From the NCBI RefSeq assembly GCF_002850255.1, contig NZ_CP022523.1, positions 496,001-560,000 on the forward strand: a DNA stretch of 64,000 bases. Reading direction: 5' to 3'. This DNA comes from Pseudoalteromonas sp. NC201 (lineage in GTDB: Bacteria; Pseudomonadota; Gammaproteobacteria; Enterobacterales; Alteromonadaceae). The notes beneath the pieces are model-generated. The model saw only the letters and a list, made by a program, of their open reading frames with translations, ran no database searches and had not been told where the DNA came from. Shown in pieces: positions 17,163 to 27,039 of this stretch (position 1 is the stretch's first letter; each line of letters opens with the position of its first letter). The translations under genes and the position numbers were made by a program.

Positions 17163-17316
17163 ATAACCTCCGTGTGCAGGGTAAGTAATCTTTGTCTTTG
17201 TTTCTATTTGGACTAGATTTAATAATGCGTTTGCTTGTAGCTGCCTTTTGTGCTTAAGTGCAAACGCATTTTAGGTCTTTATGCCTAACAGTTAGGCCAC
17301 TGTCCAAGGAGAAAAT

Positions 17317-20300
17317 GTGTCTTCTTCCAATATTGCTAAGGGCGCTATTGTACTGCTGCTCGCCGTGATGGTGAGTGCCATCTTATATTTTGAAAATAGT
17401 ATCCATCGCGACCTGAACGAGGGCTTCTATCAGCGCTTAGAGCAGGTACATTCGGCACAAAACAATATTTACTTGGGAGAGATCGACGATAACCGCCGGT
17501 TTCTTTATTTTCTGCTAGACACCCCGCCAATTCAGGGTATTGCAAGAGCGGAAAAAAACGATGGTATCGACCCTCAAGAAAACACGCCGCTTGATGTGTG
17601 GCGAGCGCGACTAAGCACGATTTTTAGGTCAATGTTATATTCGTATGAAGGCATTAATCAGATCCGCCTACTTGATGCTCATTCTGGGATGGAAATGGTT
17701 AGGGTTGAGCGGCAACTAGGCCAAGTGATCACGGTCCCTGATAGCAAATTACAAGATAAAAGTAAGCACGACTATTACGTTCAAGCATTGCAACTGCCAG
17801 AACGTACTATCTATTCCACAACAATCAACTTAAATCGCGAGCACGGACAAGTTGTCACGCCTTTTCAACCAACCAAACGTTTTACTCTACCGACTTACGA
17901 TATAGATAACGACTTATTTGGTATATTGGTAATTAATACCAATGCTGAAAAGATGATAGACAGAATTGTCTCTCAAGCGCCAAGTATGCAAAAAGTGATG
18001 CTCTTAGGTGCAGATGACTCATTTATTTATCACCCAGAGTTTTCGCTACGATACAGTAAAGATGTAAACCCCGAAGTCAACTTTCAAACATTGTATCGCG
18101 TGACGCCATGGTCCAACAAAATCCAACTGGTGGAAGAAAAATCAACGGGAGAGCAGTTTCTTGCGCTCATTAGCAAGGTTGAAGGGGCTAACTTTAATAA
18201 CCTAGAAATTAAGCTCGTTAATCTTATCCCTTTTGCTGTTTATCAGCAAAGCCTCAATGAAAAACGATTAACCACCTATGTTTTACTCGCTATTGCCTGC
18301 GGTGTATTCGCTCTAGTCTTTTTTGCATTTTGGCAATATACGAGCAGTTTACGTGCGCTCGATTCAACGCGCGCAGAGTTTAAGGCGATTTTAGATGGTG
18401 CATCAGATGGTGTGCTTGGCTTTGATAGCAACTTAAAGCTCACCAGCTTTAACGAGTCAGCACAGCGCTTCTTTAAGCAGCTGAATGACAGTCGTTTAGG
18501 TAACAACCCACAGTTTTTGCCAGAGGCTGTGCATCAGTTTTTATTTCACTATGCCAATATGGTTTTACAGGGCGAAGTGGTGGAGTCTAAGTCATTACAA
18601 CTAGACTTGAACGCCCATGAAAACATCTGGCTTTCACTTAGTTTGTCTCCAATCTACGCAGGAAATGGACGCATTCAGGGGGTCGCACTATTCGTTGAAG
18701 ACATCACTGCAAAAAAAGAAGCGGAAGCACAGTTAGTTGGTGCAAATGAACGACTGGAGCAAGAGGTGAAGGAGCGTACCAAAGAGCTGGTGGACGCTCG
18801 GGATAAAGCAGCGAAAGCGTCGGAAGTGAAAAGTGCATTTATTTCCACTATCAGTCATGAAATGAGGACGCCCCTCAATGGGATTTTAGGATCACTAAAC
18901 TTGGTGAGAAAAGAGCCCGTTACTAAGCACCAACATAAGTACCTAGAAATGATGGAAACGAGCTCGACTACGCTTTTGTCGTTAATTAATGATGTACTGG
19001 ACTTGTCGAAGATAGAAGCGGGTAAGCTGGATATCGATAATGAACCATTCAACCCGCTCTCTGTCATTGAACATGTCGCGCTGTCTATGTCGGCGAAAGC
19101 CAAAGAACAGGGTATCACTTATATTTTGGACCAAACTGGTTTAGCGCATATTGAACTGTGCGGGGATGCGGCGCGCGTTAAACAAATAATTTATAACCTC
19201 CTTAGTAACGCAATTAAATTCACTAAAAAAGGTCATGTGAAATTGACCGTTACCACCGAACAGTTAGACGACACGGTATGGCTGAAAGTCACAGTGGAAG
19301 ACACTGGGGTTGGAATTGAAAAAGCTAATCAAAACAAGCTATTTCAATCGTTTAGTCAAGAATCTGCTAATACCTCGAACGAGTTTGGTGGAACAGGCCT
19401 TGGACTTTCTATTTGTAAGCAGTTAGTTGAAAAAATGCTCGGTCATATTCACTTTGAGAGTGAAAAGTTTAAAGGTAGCAAGTTTTGGTTTGAATTACCG
19501 TTTTCTAGTGCGCAAACTAAGCCCATCAACGTGCCTGAAGTATTGGCTTGCAAAACAGTCTCTGTGCTCAGTAAAACCAAATTGGAGTCAGACTCTATCG
19601 CTAAGCTTATCGCTAAATGCGGTGGCGAGTACGTTGATAGAGAGACGCAGAGTGATATATGCATCATTACGAATGAGCAAGATTATATTCAAATGAAATC
19701 AGCTCAAAATCACTTTGAAAAACTTATTTTAGTGGGGGATGAGCTTCAGTGTATTAACGATGCTGATAACATAGTGCATATATCCGATCCACTTCGGATT
19801 GGAGAATTTGTCGCGCTATTTGACTTAAATAAAGCAATTCGATTACAGCCTAGCTTGAAGAAGTCAGGTGAGACAGTCGCATTAAGTGGTAACTTGGTCG
19901 CGGGCTGTCACTTTTTGGTGGTAGACGATAATCAAATCAACCGGATTGTGGCAAAAGGTATTTTGGAAGGACAAGGAGCTAAGGTGAGTTTTGCCGTTGA
20001 TGGTCAAGATGCTGTGAACAAGCTACTGTTATTTGAGCATCAAGAGGTTGATTTTGATGCTATCTTTATGGACTGTAATATGCCAGGAATGGATGGTTAT
20101 CAGGCCACAAGAGCGATCCGTCAAGGTCAAGGTGGCGATAAGTATAAAGATGCGATCATTATTGCGATGACTGCCAGCGCCCTTGCGGGTGAAAAAGAAC
20201 GTTGTCTCAATGCAGGAATGGATGAGTTTGTGACTAAGCCTGTGGTCGTCGAACAGTTATTTGACGTGCTAGATGTGCTAGGTGTGCATGCTAAGGATGA

Positions 20301-20715
20301 TGACTCTGTGCTTATTCACCCGTTTGAAAGCGTGGCAGAAGAGCAAACGGGCATGCCGATAAACGAAGCTGACGTGCTCGAGCGCCTCTCTGGAGATGAA
20401 GAATTACTTAAAAAGGTGTACACCTTATTCTTGAATGACTCTGAAAATCAAATGCAACAGCTTAGATTGAGTATCAAAAATAGTAATTGCGACGCTTCGG
20501 CAAGGTACAGCCATGCACTTAAAGGTCAAGCTGGTGATTTAGCTGCAGAAACACTTTTTGATCTGCTCGATAAAATAGAGACTTATGCGCGTGAGCACCA
20601 AGCAGGGCAGTGTAAATCACACTTGGAACAGGCGCAAAGTGAATACGATAAAGTCGTCGTATTTGCGAAAAAGCGCGTGAGTGAGTTAGAGTTCGCAGAT
20701 ATCAACAATGGCTAG
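17317..20715 (+). CDS. Hybrid sensor histidine kinase (sensor-PAS-HisKA-HATPase-REC-Hpt)
   Basis: 1132 aa from a GTG with AAGGAGA upstream. TM1 is at about residues 7-25, the periplasmic sensor region at 26-318, TM2 at 319-341 and a PAS-like domain at about 355-470, then a coiled coil. HisKA has the phospho-His in ISHEMRTPLNG near residue 514. HATPase boxes are NLLSNAIKFT, DTGVGI and GGTGLGLSI at about 628-698. The receiver has Asp in FMDCNMPGMDG near 919 and Lys in TKPV near 972. Hpt has His in YSHALKGQAGD near 1066. This ArcB/BarA-like phosphorelay lacks only an output domain, so a separate response regulator is required. Confidence 0.93.
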   Translation: MSSSNIAKGAIVLLLAVMVSAILYFENSIHRDLNEGFYQRLEQVHSAQNNIYLGEIDDNRRFLYFLLDTPPIQGIARAEKNDGIDPQENTPLDVWRARLSTIFRSMLYSYEGINQIRLLDAHSGMEMVRVERQLGQVITVPDSKLQDKSKHDYYVQALQLPERTIYSTTINLNREHGQVVTPFQPTKRFTLPTYDIDNDLFGILVINTNAEKMIDRIVSQAPSMQKVMLLGADDSFIYHPEFSLRYSKDVNPEVNFQTLYRVTPWSNKIQLVEEKSTGEQFLALISKVEGANFNNLEIKLVNLIPFAVYQQSLNEKRLTTYVLLAIACGVFALVFFAFWQYTSSLRALDSTRAEFKAILDGASDGVLGFDSNLKLTSFNESAQRFFKQLNDSRLGNNPQFLPEAVHQFLFHYANMVLQGEVVESKSLQLDLNAHENIWLSLSLSPIYAGNGRIQGVALFVEDITAKKEAEAQLVGANERLEQEVKERTKELVDARDKAAKASEVKSAFISTISHEMRTPLNGILGSLNLVRKEPVTKHQHKYLEMMETSSTTLLSLINDVLDLSKIEAGKLDIDNEPFNPLSVIEHVALSMSAKAKEQGITYILDQTGLAHIELCGDAARVKQIIYNLLSNAIKFTKKGHVKLTVTTEQLDDTVWLKVTVEDTGVGIEKANQNKLFQSFSQESANTSNEFGGTGLGLSICKQLVEKMLGHIHFESEKFKGSKFWFELPFSSAQTKPINVPEVLACKTVSVLSKTKLESDSIAKLIAKCGGEYVDRETQSDICIITNEQDYIQMKSAQNHFEKLILVGDELQCINDADNIVHISDPLRIGEFVALFDLNKAIRLQPSLKKSGETVALSGNLVAGCHFLVVDDNQINRIVAKGILEGQGAKVSFAVDGQDAVNKLLLFEHQEVDFDAIFMDCNMPGMDGYQATRAIRQGQGGDKYKDAIIIAMTASALAGEKERCLNAGMDEFVTKPVVVEQLFDVLDVLGVHAKDDDSVLIHPFESVAEEQTGMPINEADVLERLSGDEELLKKVYTLFLNDSENQMQQLRLSIKNSNCDASARYSHALKGQAGDLAAETLFDLLDKIETYAREHQAGQCKSHLEQAQSEYDKVVVFAKKRVSELEFADINNG

Positions 20716-20761
20716 AGTGAGCGAGGCCTTCGTTTAATAATGGTGGGTTTACTCATCATTA

Positions 20762-21337
20762 TTAACTTCTAGGCCAGTCATAATCCATTTGGGTTGCGGT
20801 CTTTCTTGCTACCGATTGCCCAAAGCGCTTTTTCACTAGTTCTAGACTCATATCGATACCTGCCGAAATACCCGCTGAGCTAGTAAAATTCTGATCCATT
20901 ACAAACCTTACGTCCTCAACGACTTCTAAAGAGGGATATTGTTCTCTCAAATCGTCGATGTCCTGCCAGTGGGTGGTGACTCGCTTGCCATCAATAAGGC
21001 CTGCTTCGGCATATAAAAACACACCTGTACAAACAGATGCGCACTGAGAGGTATGATTCGCTGTTTCTGCAAGCCAATTAAGTACGTTGTGATCTCCGCA
21101 AATTTGGTGATGAAGTCCGCCGACTACGATGAGCAAATCAAACTTTGGATGCGAATAGATACTGTAATGGGGGTTTACACTCATGCCGCCACGTGAGGTA
21201 ACAGGAACATGACTTGGTGCGACAAGGCTGACGTTAATCGGCGTTTCGATAAATCGCTTTGCGGTGTTGAATACCTCAAACGGGCCGCAAAAATCTAAAC
21301 ACTCCGCACCGTCATAGATAAAAATACCAACTTCCAT
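20762..21337 (-). CDS. DJ-1/PfpI family protein (class I glutamine amidotransferase-like)
   Basis: 191 aa. The nucleophile Cys is in CASVCTGVFLYAEAGL (Cys103). The N-terminal part, IFIYDGAECLDFCGPFEVF, resembles the sensor-like domain of GlxA/FtrA-type proteins, but the AraC domain is absent. Family members include isonitrile hydratases and stress proteins, so the reaction is not assigned. The 18-bp motif overlaps the conserved TSAG...AGID segment, encoding DQNFTSSAG. Convergent with the hybrid kinase. Confidence 0.87.
   Translation of the reverse strand: MEVGIFIYDGAECLDFCGPFEVFNTAKRFIETPINVSLVAPSHVPVTSRGGMSVNPHYSIYSHPKFDLLIVVGGLHHQICGDHNVLNWLAETANHTSQCASVCTGVFLYAEAGLIDGKRVTTHWQDIDDLREQYPSLEVVEDVRFVMDQNFTSSAGISAGIDMSLELVKKRFGQSVARKTATQMDYDWPRS
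20880..20897 (+). repeat. In-gene copy of the 18-bp motif in the DJ-1-like gene
   Basis: CTAGTAAAATTCTGATCC (two changes from the consensus at the ends), read on the minus strand as DQNFTS, the same phase as other coding copies. Confidence 0.6.
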
Positions 21338-21350
21338 TATTTCTTCCCAC

Positions 21351-21368
21351 AGATCAGTTTTTTACTAA
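21351..21368 (-). repeat. 18-bp motif upstream of the DJ-1-like gene
   Basis: AGATCAGTTTTTTACTAA, a perfect match to the constant parts, 14 bases before the ATG of the DJ-1-like gene, so it lies in its 5' leader or promoter. Confidence 0.75.
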
Positions 21369-21575
21369 CTTGGCTGATTTTAGTTAAATTTTCAAGGTAA
21401 ATTGTAACAACCCATGAAAAAACTCTACTCACTGTAGTTTTAGTATCTTTAAGCTACTATGAACTCTAACATTTCTGCTCCATCGCAGAGAACCTTGTTT
21501 CTCCCGCAAAGCGATTGCACTTTTAGAGACGATCCGTAATATCTTACCCACGATAACAACAAGCGATGAAACAAA

Positions 21576-23741
21576 ATGTTCAAACCTTCCATCACATTAT
21601 TAAGTGCAGCCGTATGTTTAGCCCTTGCGGGTTGTGCGGGCACTGCAGAGCAAAGCCAAGAACCAGTAAAATCACTGCAAAGTAAGCAATATGATAACGT
21701 GCTTTTACAGGAGTTTTCAGGTCCTTATCAAGGCGTTCCTCATTTTGACAAAATGAAGCTTGAAGATTTAGAAGCTGCGCTTGAAATTGGTATGGCTGAT
21801 AATTTGAAAGAAATTGAAGCAATAGCCAATAATCCAGCTAAGCCAACTTTTGAGAACACCATTGTTGCACTAGAAAGAGCGGGTGCTCCTTTAGATCGCG
21901 TTTTTACCTACTACGGCCTTTGGAGTGCAAATATTTCAAGCCCAGAGTTTAGAGAAATCCAATCGCGAGTTGTGCCTAAGTTTTCAGAGTTCAGCTCTAA
22001 AATCACCCAAAACCAAGCGCTTTTTGAACGGGTAAAAGCGGTATACGAAGGCGCTGAATATAAAAAGCTAACGGCAGAAGAGCAGCGTATTACTTGGATG
22101 CGTTATAACGGCTTTGCCCGCAATGGAGCGACGCTAAAAGGTGAAGACGCTAAGCGTTACGCGGACATTAATCTGGAGCTATCAAAGCTACATACTAAAT
22201 TTGCAAACAACGTCCTTGCAGATGAAGAAAACTATGTAGTCTATCTCACTAAAGACCAGTTGTCAGGTTTGCCTGAGTCGTTTGTTGCGTCGGCAGCGGC
22301 TGCTGCAAAAGCGCGCGGTAAGGCGGACATGTACGCGATCACCAACTCTCGTTCATCAATGGATCCATTTTTAACCTACTCAACAGAGCGTGAGTTACGC
22401 GAGAAAGTATGGAACAACTACTATAACCGTGGCAACAACGGTGGCGAGTACGACAATAAAGCGATTATCTCTGACATCCTAAAGCTTAGACATGAACGCG
22501 TTAACTTACTCGGCTACGATAATTACGCGCAGTGGCGTCTTGAAGACCGCATGGCGAAAAAGCCTGAAAACGCGATGGCGCTGATGAAAAAAGTATGGCC
22601 TGCTGCAATTGCGCGCGTGAAAGAAGAAGTAACAGACATGACATCTATTGCTAAGCTTGAAGGCAATGATATAAAAATCATGCCATGGGATTACCGTTTC
22701 TACGCTGAGAAGGTTCGCCAAGCTAAGTATCAATTGGATTCAAACGAAGTTAAAGCCTATTTACAGCTAGATAATTTGCGTGAAGCGATGTTTTATGTAG
22801 CAGGCCGTCTGTTTAACTTTGAATTCACCGAAGTGCCAAAGGGCTCGGTGCCTGTATTCCACCCTGACGTTCGTGTTTGGGAAGTAACAGACAAAACCAC
22901 TGGTGATAATATCGGCCTTTGGTATTTAGACCCGTTCGCACGTAAAGGTAAACGCTCTGGTGCGTGGGCCATATCATATCGTAGCCATACAACATTTGAT
23001 GGTAAAACAAATGTGCTTAGCTCAAACAACTCCAACTTTGTGAAAGCACCAGAAGGTGAAGCGACCTTAATTTCTTGGTCAGATGCAGAAACCTATTTCC
23101 ACGAGTTTGGTCACGCGCTGCATGCGCTTTCATCAAACGTGAAGTACCCAAGTTCAAACTCTGGTGTGCGCGACTACACTGAGTTCCAATCTCAGCTATT
23201 GGAGCGTTGGTTGGCAACGGACGAAGTGATCAATCGTTACTTAGTTCACTATAAAACAGGCAAACCTATGCCTAAAGCGCTAATCGAGAAAATCAAGAAG
23301 TCAGCAACCTTTAACCAAGGTTTCGCGACGACTGAATACCTTGGTTCGGCTATTATGGATATGCTTTTCCATACCACAGATCCTGACAAGATTGGCGACC
23401 CTGTTGCATTCGAAAAGTCTCAGTTAGGTGCGCTAGGCATGCCGGACGAGGTCGTGATGCGTCATCGTACGACTCACTTTGGTCACGTATTCTCAGGTGA
23501 AGGTTATTCAGCGGGTTACTACGGTTACCTGTGGGCTGAGGTATTAACTTCTGATGCAGCAGAAGCGTTTGCAGAAGCGCCAGGTGGCTTCTACGACAAA
23601 GACGTTGCACAGCGTTTAGTGGATTACCTATTCTCAGTTCGCAACTCAATGGATCCAGCAGAAGCGTATCGCAAGTTTAGAGGCCGTGACGCTGAAGTTG
23701 AAGCGCTTATGCGTGATAGAGGCTTTCCGGTAGAGAAGTAA
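21576..23741 (+). CDS. dcp: M3 family zinc metallopeptidase (Dcp-like peptidyl-dipeptidase), lipoprotein
   Basis: 721 aa with a lipobox LAGC at about residues 17-20, so it is anchored in the envelope. The zinc site HEFGH is at about residues 509-513 (TYFHEFGHALHALSS), with the downstream Glu in the M3 helix. The C-terminal part GHVFSGEGYSAGYYGYLWAEVL is typical of Dcp, which removes C-terminal dipeptides from peptides. Length fits the family. Single gene with a strong terminator shared with the convergent neighbour. Confidence 0.92.
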   Translation: MFKPSITLLSAAVCLALAGCAGTAEQSQEPVKSLQSKQYDNVLLQEFSGPYQGVPHFDKMKLEDLEAALEIGMADNLKEIEAIANNPAKPTFENTIVALERAGAPLDRVFTYYGLWSANISSPEFREIQSRVVPKFSEFSSKITQNQALFERVKAVYEGAEYKKLTAEEQRITWMRYNGFARNGATLKGEDAKRYADINLELSKLHTKFANNVLADEENYVVYLTKDQLSGLPESFVASAAAAAKARGKADMYAITNSRSSMDPFLTYSTERELREKVWNNYYNRGNNGGEYDNKAIISDILKLRHERVNLLGYDNYAQWRLEDRMAKKPENAMALMKKVWPAAIARVKEEVTDMTSIAKLEGNDIKIMPWDYRFYAEKVRQAKYQLDSNEVKAYLQLDNLREAMFYVAGRLFNFEFTEVPKGSVPVFHPDVRVWEVTDKTTGDNIGLWYLDPFARKGKRSGAWAISYRSHTTFDGKTNVLSSNNSNFVKAPEGEATLISWSDAETYFHEFGHALHALSSNVKYPSSNSGVRDYTEFQSQLLERWLATDEVINRYLVHYKTGKPMPKALIEKIKKSATFNQGFATTEYLGSAIMDMLFHTTDPDKIGDPVAFEKSQLGALGMPDEVVMRHRTTHFGHVFSGEGYSAGYYGYLWAEVLTSDAAEAFAEAPGGFYDKDVAQRLVDYLFSVRNSMDPAEAYRKFRGRDAEVEALMRDRGFPVEK

Positions 23742-23767
23742 AAAGTTTACTCTGCTATTTGGATAAT

Positions 23768-23796
23768 AAAAAACCCCTGAACCAAGGGGTTTTTTA
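23768..23796. terminator. Bidirectional terminator between dcp and the LiaF-like gene
   Basis: AAAAAACCCCT and AGGGGTTTTTT form a stem around GAACCA. Poly-A on one side and poly-T on the other make it functional for both convergent genes. Confidence 0.9.
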
Positions 23797-23803
23797 TTAA
23801 GCT

Positions 23804-24481
23804 TTAGCTTTTGGATTTTGTGCCGTCACCAAATAGGGATTTAAGGCCATCGGCAAATTGCTTTATTTGTGCTTTCATTGAGCGCTTTACGCTAATTTCA
23901 ATGCTACCCAAAATCATTCTACCGTGAACATAAATTCGTGGACGCTGTTTCACCTGCCCTGCAGATGCAAGCGTATTTCTAGTGTTTTCTACTGAACCCA
24001 TAATATTACGAATATCGGTGACGACATCGACTGTGTCTGGTACGAAGATTTCATCACTGCCTAAAATGCAATCTATATAAATATGTACTTCAGGGTGACT
24101 AAAAATTGCGTTGGTAAAATCTAGTTCCAAGCTGCCAAGGTAATTTTTTAGTTGGATCTCTTTAGGTACGATCCACTCGCCACTGCGATGGTTGGAACTA
24201 AGTATAGAGGTAATGCTTATCGCCTCAGCACCATCTACGCTTGAGGTAAATTTTGGACCCAAACGAGCGGCTTTTTCGCTGTGATATCTTGCATCCGACT
24301 TTAGCGGTAAATCAGCACTAAGTGCTGCAATTTGTTCTTGTTCGTTCAGGTCGTATGCTTTATCCAATCGTCTCTCGAATGCATCAGCCGAAAGCTCACC
24401 GTGGCTGTAATTTAGAATTAACTGGTCAATCACCTCTTCCCTAACGGATTCGAGAGGCCTATCTTTTAATGGTACAGACAT
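23804..24481 (-). CDS. DUF1707 / LiaF-like domain protein
   Basis: 225 aa from the ATG at 24481, chosen because homology starts at VPLKDRP; an in-frame ATG lies 16 codons upstream. The N-terminal DUF1707 (SHOCT-like) pattern is REEVIDQLILNYSHGELSADAFERRLDKAY. The C-terminal part is a LiaF/VraT-like beta domain (GEWIVPKEIQLKNYLGSLELD, IDCILGSDEIFVP). These domains occur in envelope-stress sensing in other bacteria; the role here is unknown. No membrane helix is evident. Confidence 0.75.
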   Translation of the reverse strand: MSVPLKDRPLESVREEVIDQLILNYSHGELSADAFERRLDKAYDLNEQEQIAALSADLPLKSDARYHSEKAARLGPKFTSSVDGAEAISITSILSSNHRSGEWIVPKEIQLKNYLGSLELDFTNAIFSHPEVHIYIDCILGSDEIFVPDTVDVVTDIRNIMGSVENTRNTLASAGQVKQRPRIYVHGRMILGSIEISVKRSMKAQIKQFADGLKSLFGDGTKSKS

Positions 24482-24742
24482 ATGGTTGGTTCCGTTCTCT
24501 TGATTTATGCTTATAGAAGCAACAACCAAGCCAACATTAAATCATTTATAAAACAAGTGGTTAGTGTTTTTTAATATCAACTTACTCTATTTATTTACTA
24601 ATATTTAGTTGTACAAAATAGTATTTGGTCAAAATTACCACTATTAGATGGCAGGCAACGCAGTAGCGCAGGTGTAGTTTGATATTGTCAGTCACTTTGC
24701 TATGGTAGTAGGTGTTCGCAAAACAACCAAAGGAGATTAGTT

Positions 24743-24859
24743 ATGGCGAAGAAAAGCGATGTCAAAGCGCTTAAAAAAGAGCTGAAAGCGCGTAAAGCAA
24801 AGATTGAAAAGCATGAAGCAAAAATCAAAAAGCTGAAAAAAGCGATTAAAAAGGCTTAA
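24743..24859 (+). CDS. 38-aa lysine-rich small protein
   Basis: Begins MAKKSDVKALKKELKARK and continues with the same Lys/Ala/Glu pattern: a single highly basic, probably helical peptide. AAAGGAGATT gives a strong ribosome site eight bases from the ATG, and a terminator follows 40 bases after the stop, so it is a complete transcription unit. No family recognised. The composition would suit nucleic-acid or membrane binding; this is inference. Confidence 0.7.
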   Translation: MAKKSDVKALKKELKARKAKIEKHEAKIKKLKKAIKKA

Positions 24860-24895
24860 AAGCCAAGTAGCCCTAACGTAAAGGGATAAGCAAGT

Positions 24896-24920
24896 GAGCG
24901 GTAAATATACCGCTCTTTTT
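24896..24920 (+). terminator. Terminator of the lysine-rich small gene
   Basis: GAGCGGTA-AATA-TACCGCTC followed by five T; it lies directly before the convergent end of mntP. Confidence 0.88.
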
Positions 24921-24924
24921 GCGA

Positions 24925-25488
24925 TTAAATCGAAAGATGGCTATATAGCAACCAAGTTCCCACACAGATTAAGATCACCCCACCAAAGGTTTCAGCTCGA
25001 CTACCAAGGAACTTTCCAGCCGAATGCCCAATCATCACACCAATTGTTACCATCATGGTGGTGGCAAGGCCAATGAGCGAAGCGGCGAGCCATATATTCA
25101 CATCAACAAATGCGAGACTGACACCGACAGCCATTGCATCAATACTGGTACCAAACGCTGTGATAATGGTTTTTAACCAAGGTTGCTTTGCGTGCTGTGC
25201 TGGCGCATCGTCATTACCCTTAAGGCTCTCATAAATCATATGAGCGCCAAGTCCTAACAGTAAGATAAAGGCAATCCAGTGATCCCAAGCCTCGACATAG
25301 CCAGCTGCAGATTGTCCTATTAACCAGCCAATCAGCGGCGTACAGGCTTCAATAACACCAAAAATGAGGCCGATTTTTATGGCTTCGGTAAGCCGAGGTG
25401 ATTTTAGGCTGGCGCCTTTACCGATTGCCGCGGCAAACGCATCGGTAGACATGGCGTATGCTAACAGTAGCAGGGTGACGAAATTCAT
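24925..25488 (-). CDS. mntP: Manganese efflux pump MntP
   Basis: 187 aa with six membrane helices arranged as two DUF204 repeats, each with the conserved Asp motif: [14 protein letters not shown] near residues 12-25 and [15 protein letters not shown] near 113-127. It exports Mn2+ across the inner membrane. The ATG at 25488 has GGAG eight bases upstream. A yybP-ykoY riboswitch fills the leader, matching the known regulation of mntP. Confidence 0.95.
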   Translation of the reverse strand: MNFVTLLLLAYAMSTDAFAAAIGKGASLKSPRLTEAIKIGLIFGVIEACTPLIGWLIGQSAAGYVEAWDHWIAFILLLGLGAHMIYESLKGNDDAPAQHAKQPWLKTIITAFGTSIDAMAVGVSLAFVDVNIWLAASLIGLATTMMVTIGVMIGHSAGKFLGSRAETFGGVILICVGTWLLYSHLSI

Positions 25489-25665
25489 TTACATTGCTCC
25501 GGTCGGGCGATTTGAGTCCACGACATATCCACACGCCCGACCACAGGCATGGATATATCGATGGTCTCGCCAACCGAGAGGTGTCCGCACCATGGCATTT
25601 TGGCCAATTATGTTGATACGAACTCTTCCGAGCATTGGAAGCAGGCTACTCCCCAACGAGTTGCG
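25489..25665 (-). promoter_or_regulatory. yybP-ykoY manganese riboswitch in the mntP leader
   Basis: On the minus strand the family's conserved blocks appear in order: GGGGAGTAGCC near 25645-25654, TATCAACATAATTGG near 25605, and GGACACCTC...GCGAGACC near 25560-25590. After the aptamer, GGTCGGGCG pairs with CGCCCGACC directly before the GGAG ribosome site. Control is therefore probably at translation, or by a combined hairpin. Confidence 0.92.
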
Positions 25666-25855
25666 ATAATATCAAGAATTGTTCTAAATAGAAATCTAAG
25701 TTTATAGCTAGCTCTACACGATATGGTGAATGAGTTGGCTCCATTTTTAGTTATTTATCTTATAGCAATACACTAAAGCAGCTCCCTTTTCCTAATTCAG
25801 AGGTTGCGCTGATCCGTATGGAAACGGTCACCACTTACTATGGTGATAACAGCTG

Positions 25856-26779
25856 CTAGCTTGCCTCTCCAAACACTCGATTTTTACCATTCTTTTTAGC
25901 TTCATATAGCGCGTTATCTGCTCTTTCTACTAACTCTTCAACAGTTTGATTGATATTATCCTCACTAAGTGAAGCGACACCAGCACTAACCGATACAGCT
26001 TTTAGTGGTGAAAGTTTATGTTCAATAGCGGTTTCGAAGAAGGTTTGTACCACTCTTTGCGCGATCTCTAAGGCGAAAGAATAGGGTGTGTTTGGCAGTA
26101 AGATGGCAAACTCTTCACCGCCGTACCTGTACAGCGCATCCATAGGTCGACGAATATGATTTTTGGCGGTGCTTACAAAAACCTTCAAGACATCATCACC
26201 CATCAAATGACCATATTCGTCGTTATAGAGCTTAAAATAATCAACATCCAACATTACGACACTAAGCGGGCTAATGGAGCGCTTTGCACCGCGATAGTGG
26301 CGCTCCAAGTCAGTATCAAATAATCTGCGATTAAACGCTTCAGTAAGCCCGTCAACGTATGAATACTCTCTAAGTTGATCGGCTTGCTTTTTATACTTTA
26401 GGTGGGTAAGTACGCGATTAAACAGCGTGCGTGCTACTATTGGTTTACTGATGAAATCGACCGCACCTGCATCCCAGCACATTTCTTGCTGATTTTCTTT
26501 AATGTTGGATGTCACAAATATGACAGGAATTCGGGCGGTTATTGGATCTTTTTGAAGCTCTGTACAAGCCTCTATACCCGTTATCCCTTCTAGCATCCAG
26601 TCCATTAGGATTAAATCTGGCAATGCAAGTTTTACATATTCCAAGGCCTTCTCAGCACTTTCAAAAGCGACGACTTTGCATATGTCTTCTAAACATGCGC
26701 ATAGCACCTTTTGAGTGAGTGGCGAATCTTCTACGACTACTATGGTACAGTTATTTAGTTCTACTACATCTTCAAACAT
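25856..26779 (-). CDS. Response regulator with diguanylate cyclase output (REC-GGDEF)
   Basis: 307 aa. The receiver occupies about residues 10-125: acidic pair VVEDS, phospho-Asp in LILMDWMLEG, Lys in DFISKPI. The GGDEF domain occupies about residues 140-305, with active-site GGEEF in RYGGEEFAILL, so it is probably active in making cyclic di-GMP. Transcribed alone, opposite to the PAS-kinase operon. The partner kinase could be any of the kinases in this window; none is adjacent on this strand. Confidence 0.92.
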   Translation of the reverse strand: MFEDVVELNNCTIVVVEDSPLTQKVLCACLEDICKVVAFESAEKALEYVKLALPDLILMDWMLEGITGIEACTELQKDPITARIPVIFVTSNIKENQQEMCWDAGAVDFISKPIVARTLFNRVLTHLKYKKQADQLREYSYVDGLTEAFNRRLFDTDLERHYRGAKRSISPLSVVMLDVDYFKLYNDEYGHLMGDDVLKVFVSTAKNHIRRPMDALYRYGGEEFAILLPNTPYSFALEIAQRVVQTFFETAIEHKLSPLKAVSVSAGVASLSEDNINQTVEELVERADNALYEAKKNGKNRVFGEAS

Positions 26780-27039
26780 GCTATTGCCTTTATTCCTGTT
26801 TCAGGCTTAGATTGTGTGCTATGTCTTTATGTTTAAAAAGTCAAAGTGCACTTATGTTGCTATTAACAGGATTAATATTAGGTAAGTATCGCACTGTAAA
26901 TAAAGCATCTGGCACGAATAATAGTGTAGACATTTTTGTGATGAAGCACACTTGTTATTTAACATTTCCATTACTTTTATCTTGAATAATATCGCTTTCC
27001 TACTATAGATCTTATTACCTGTTCCCAATGTAAATTCCT

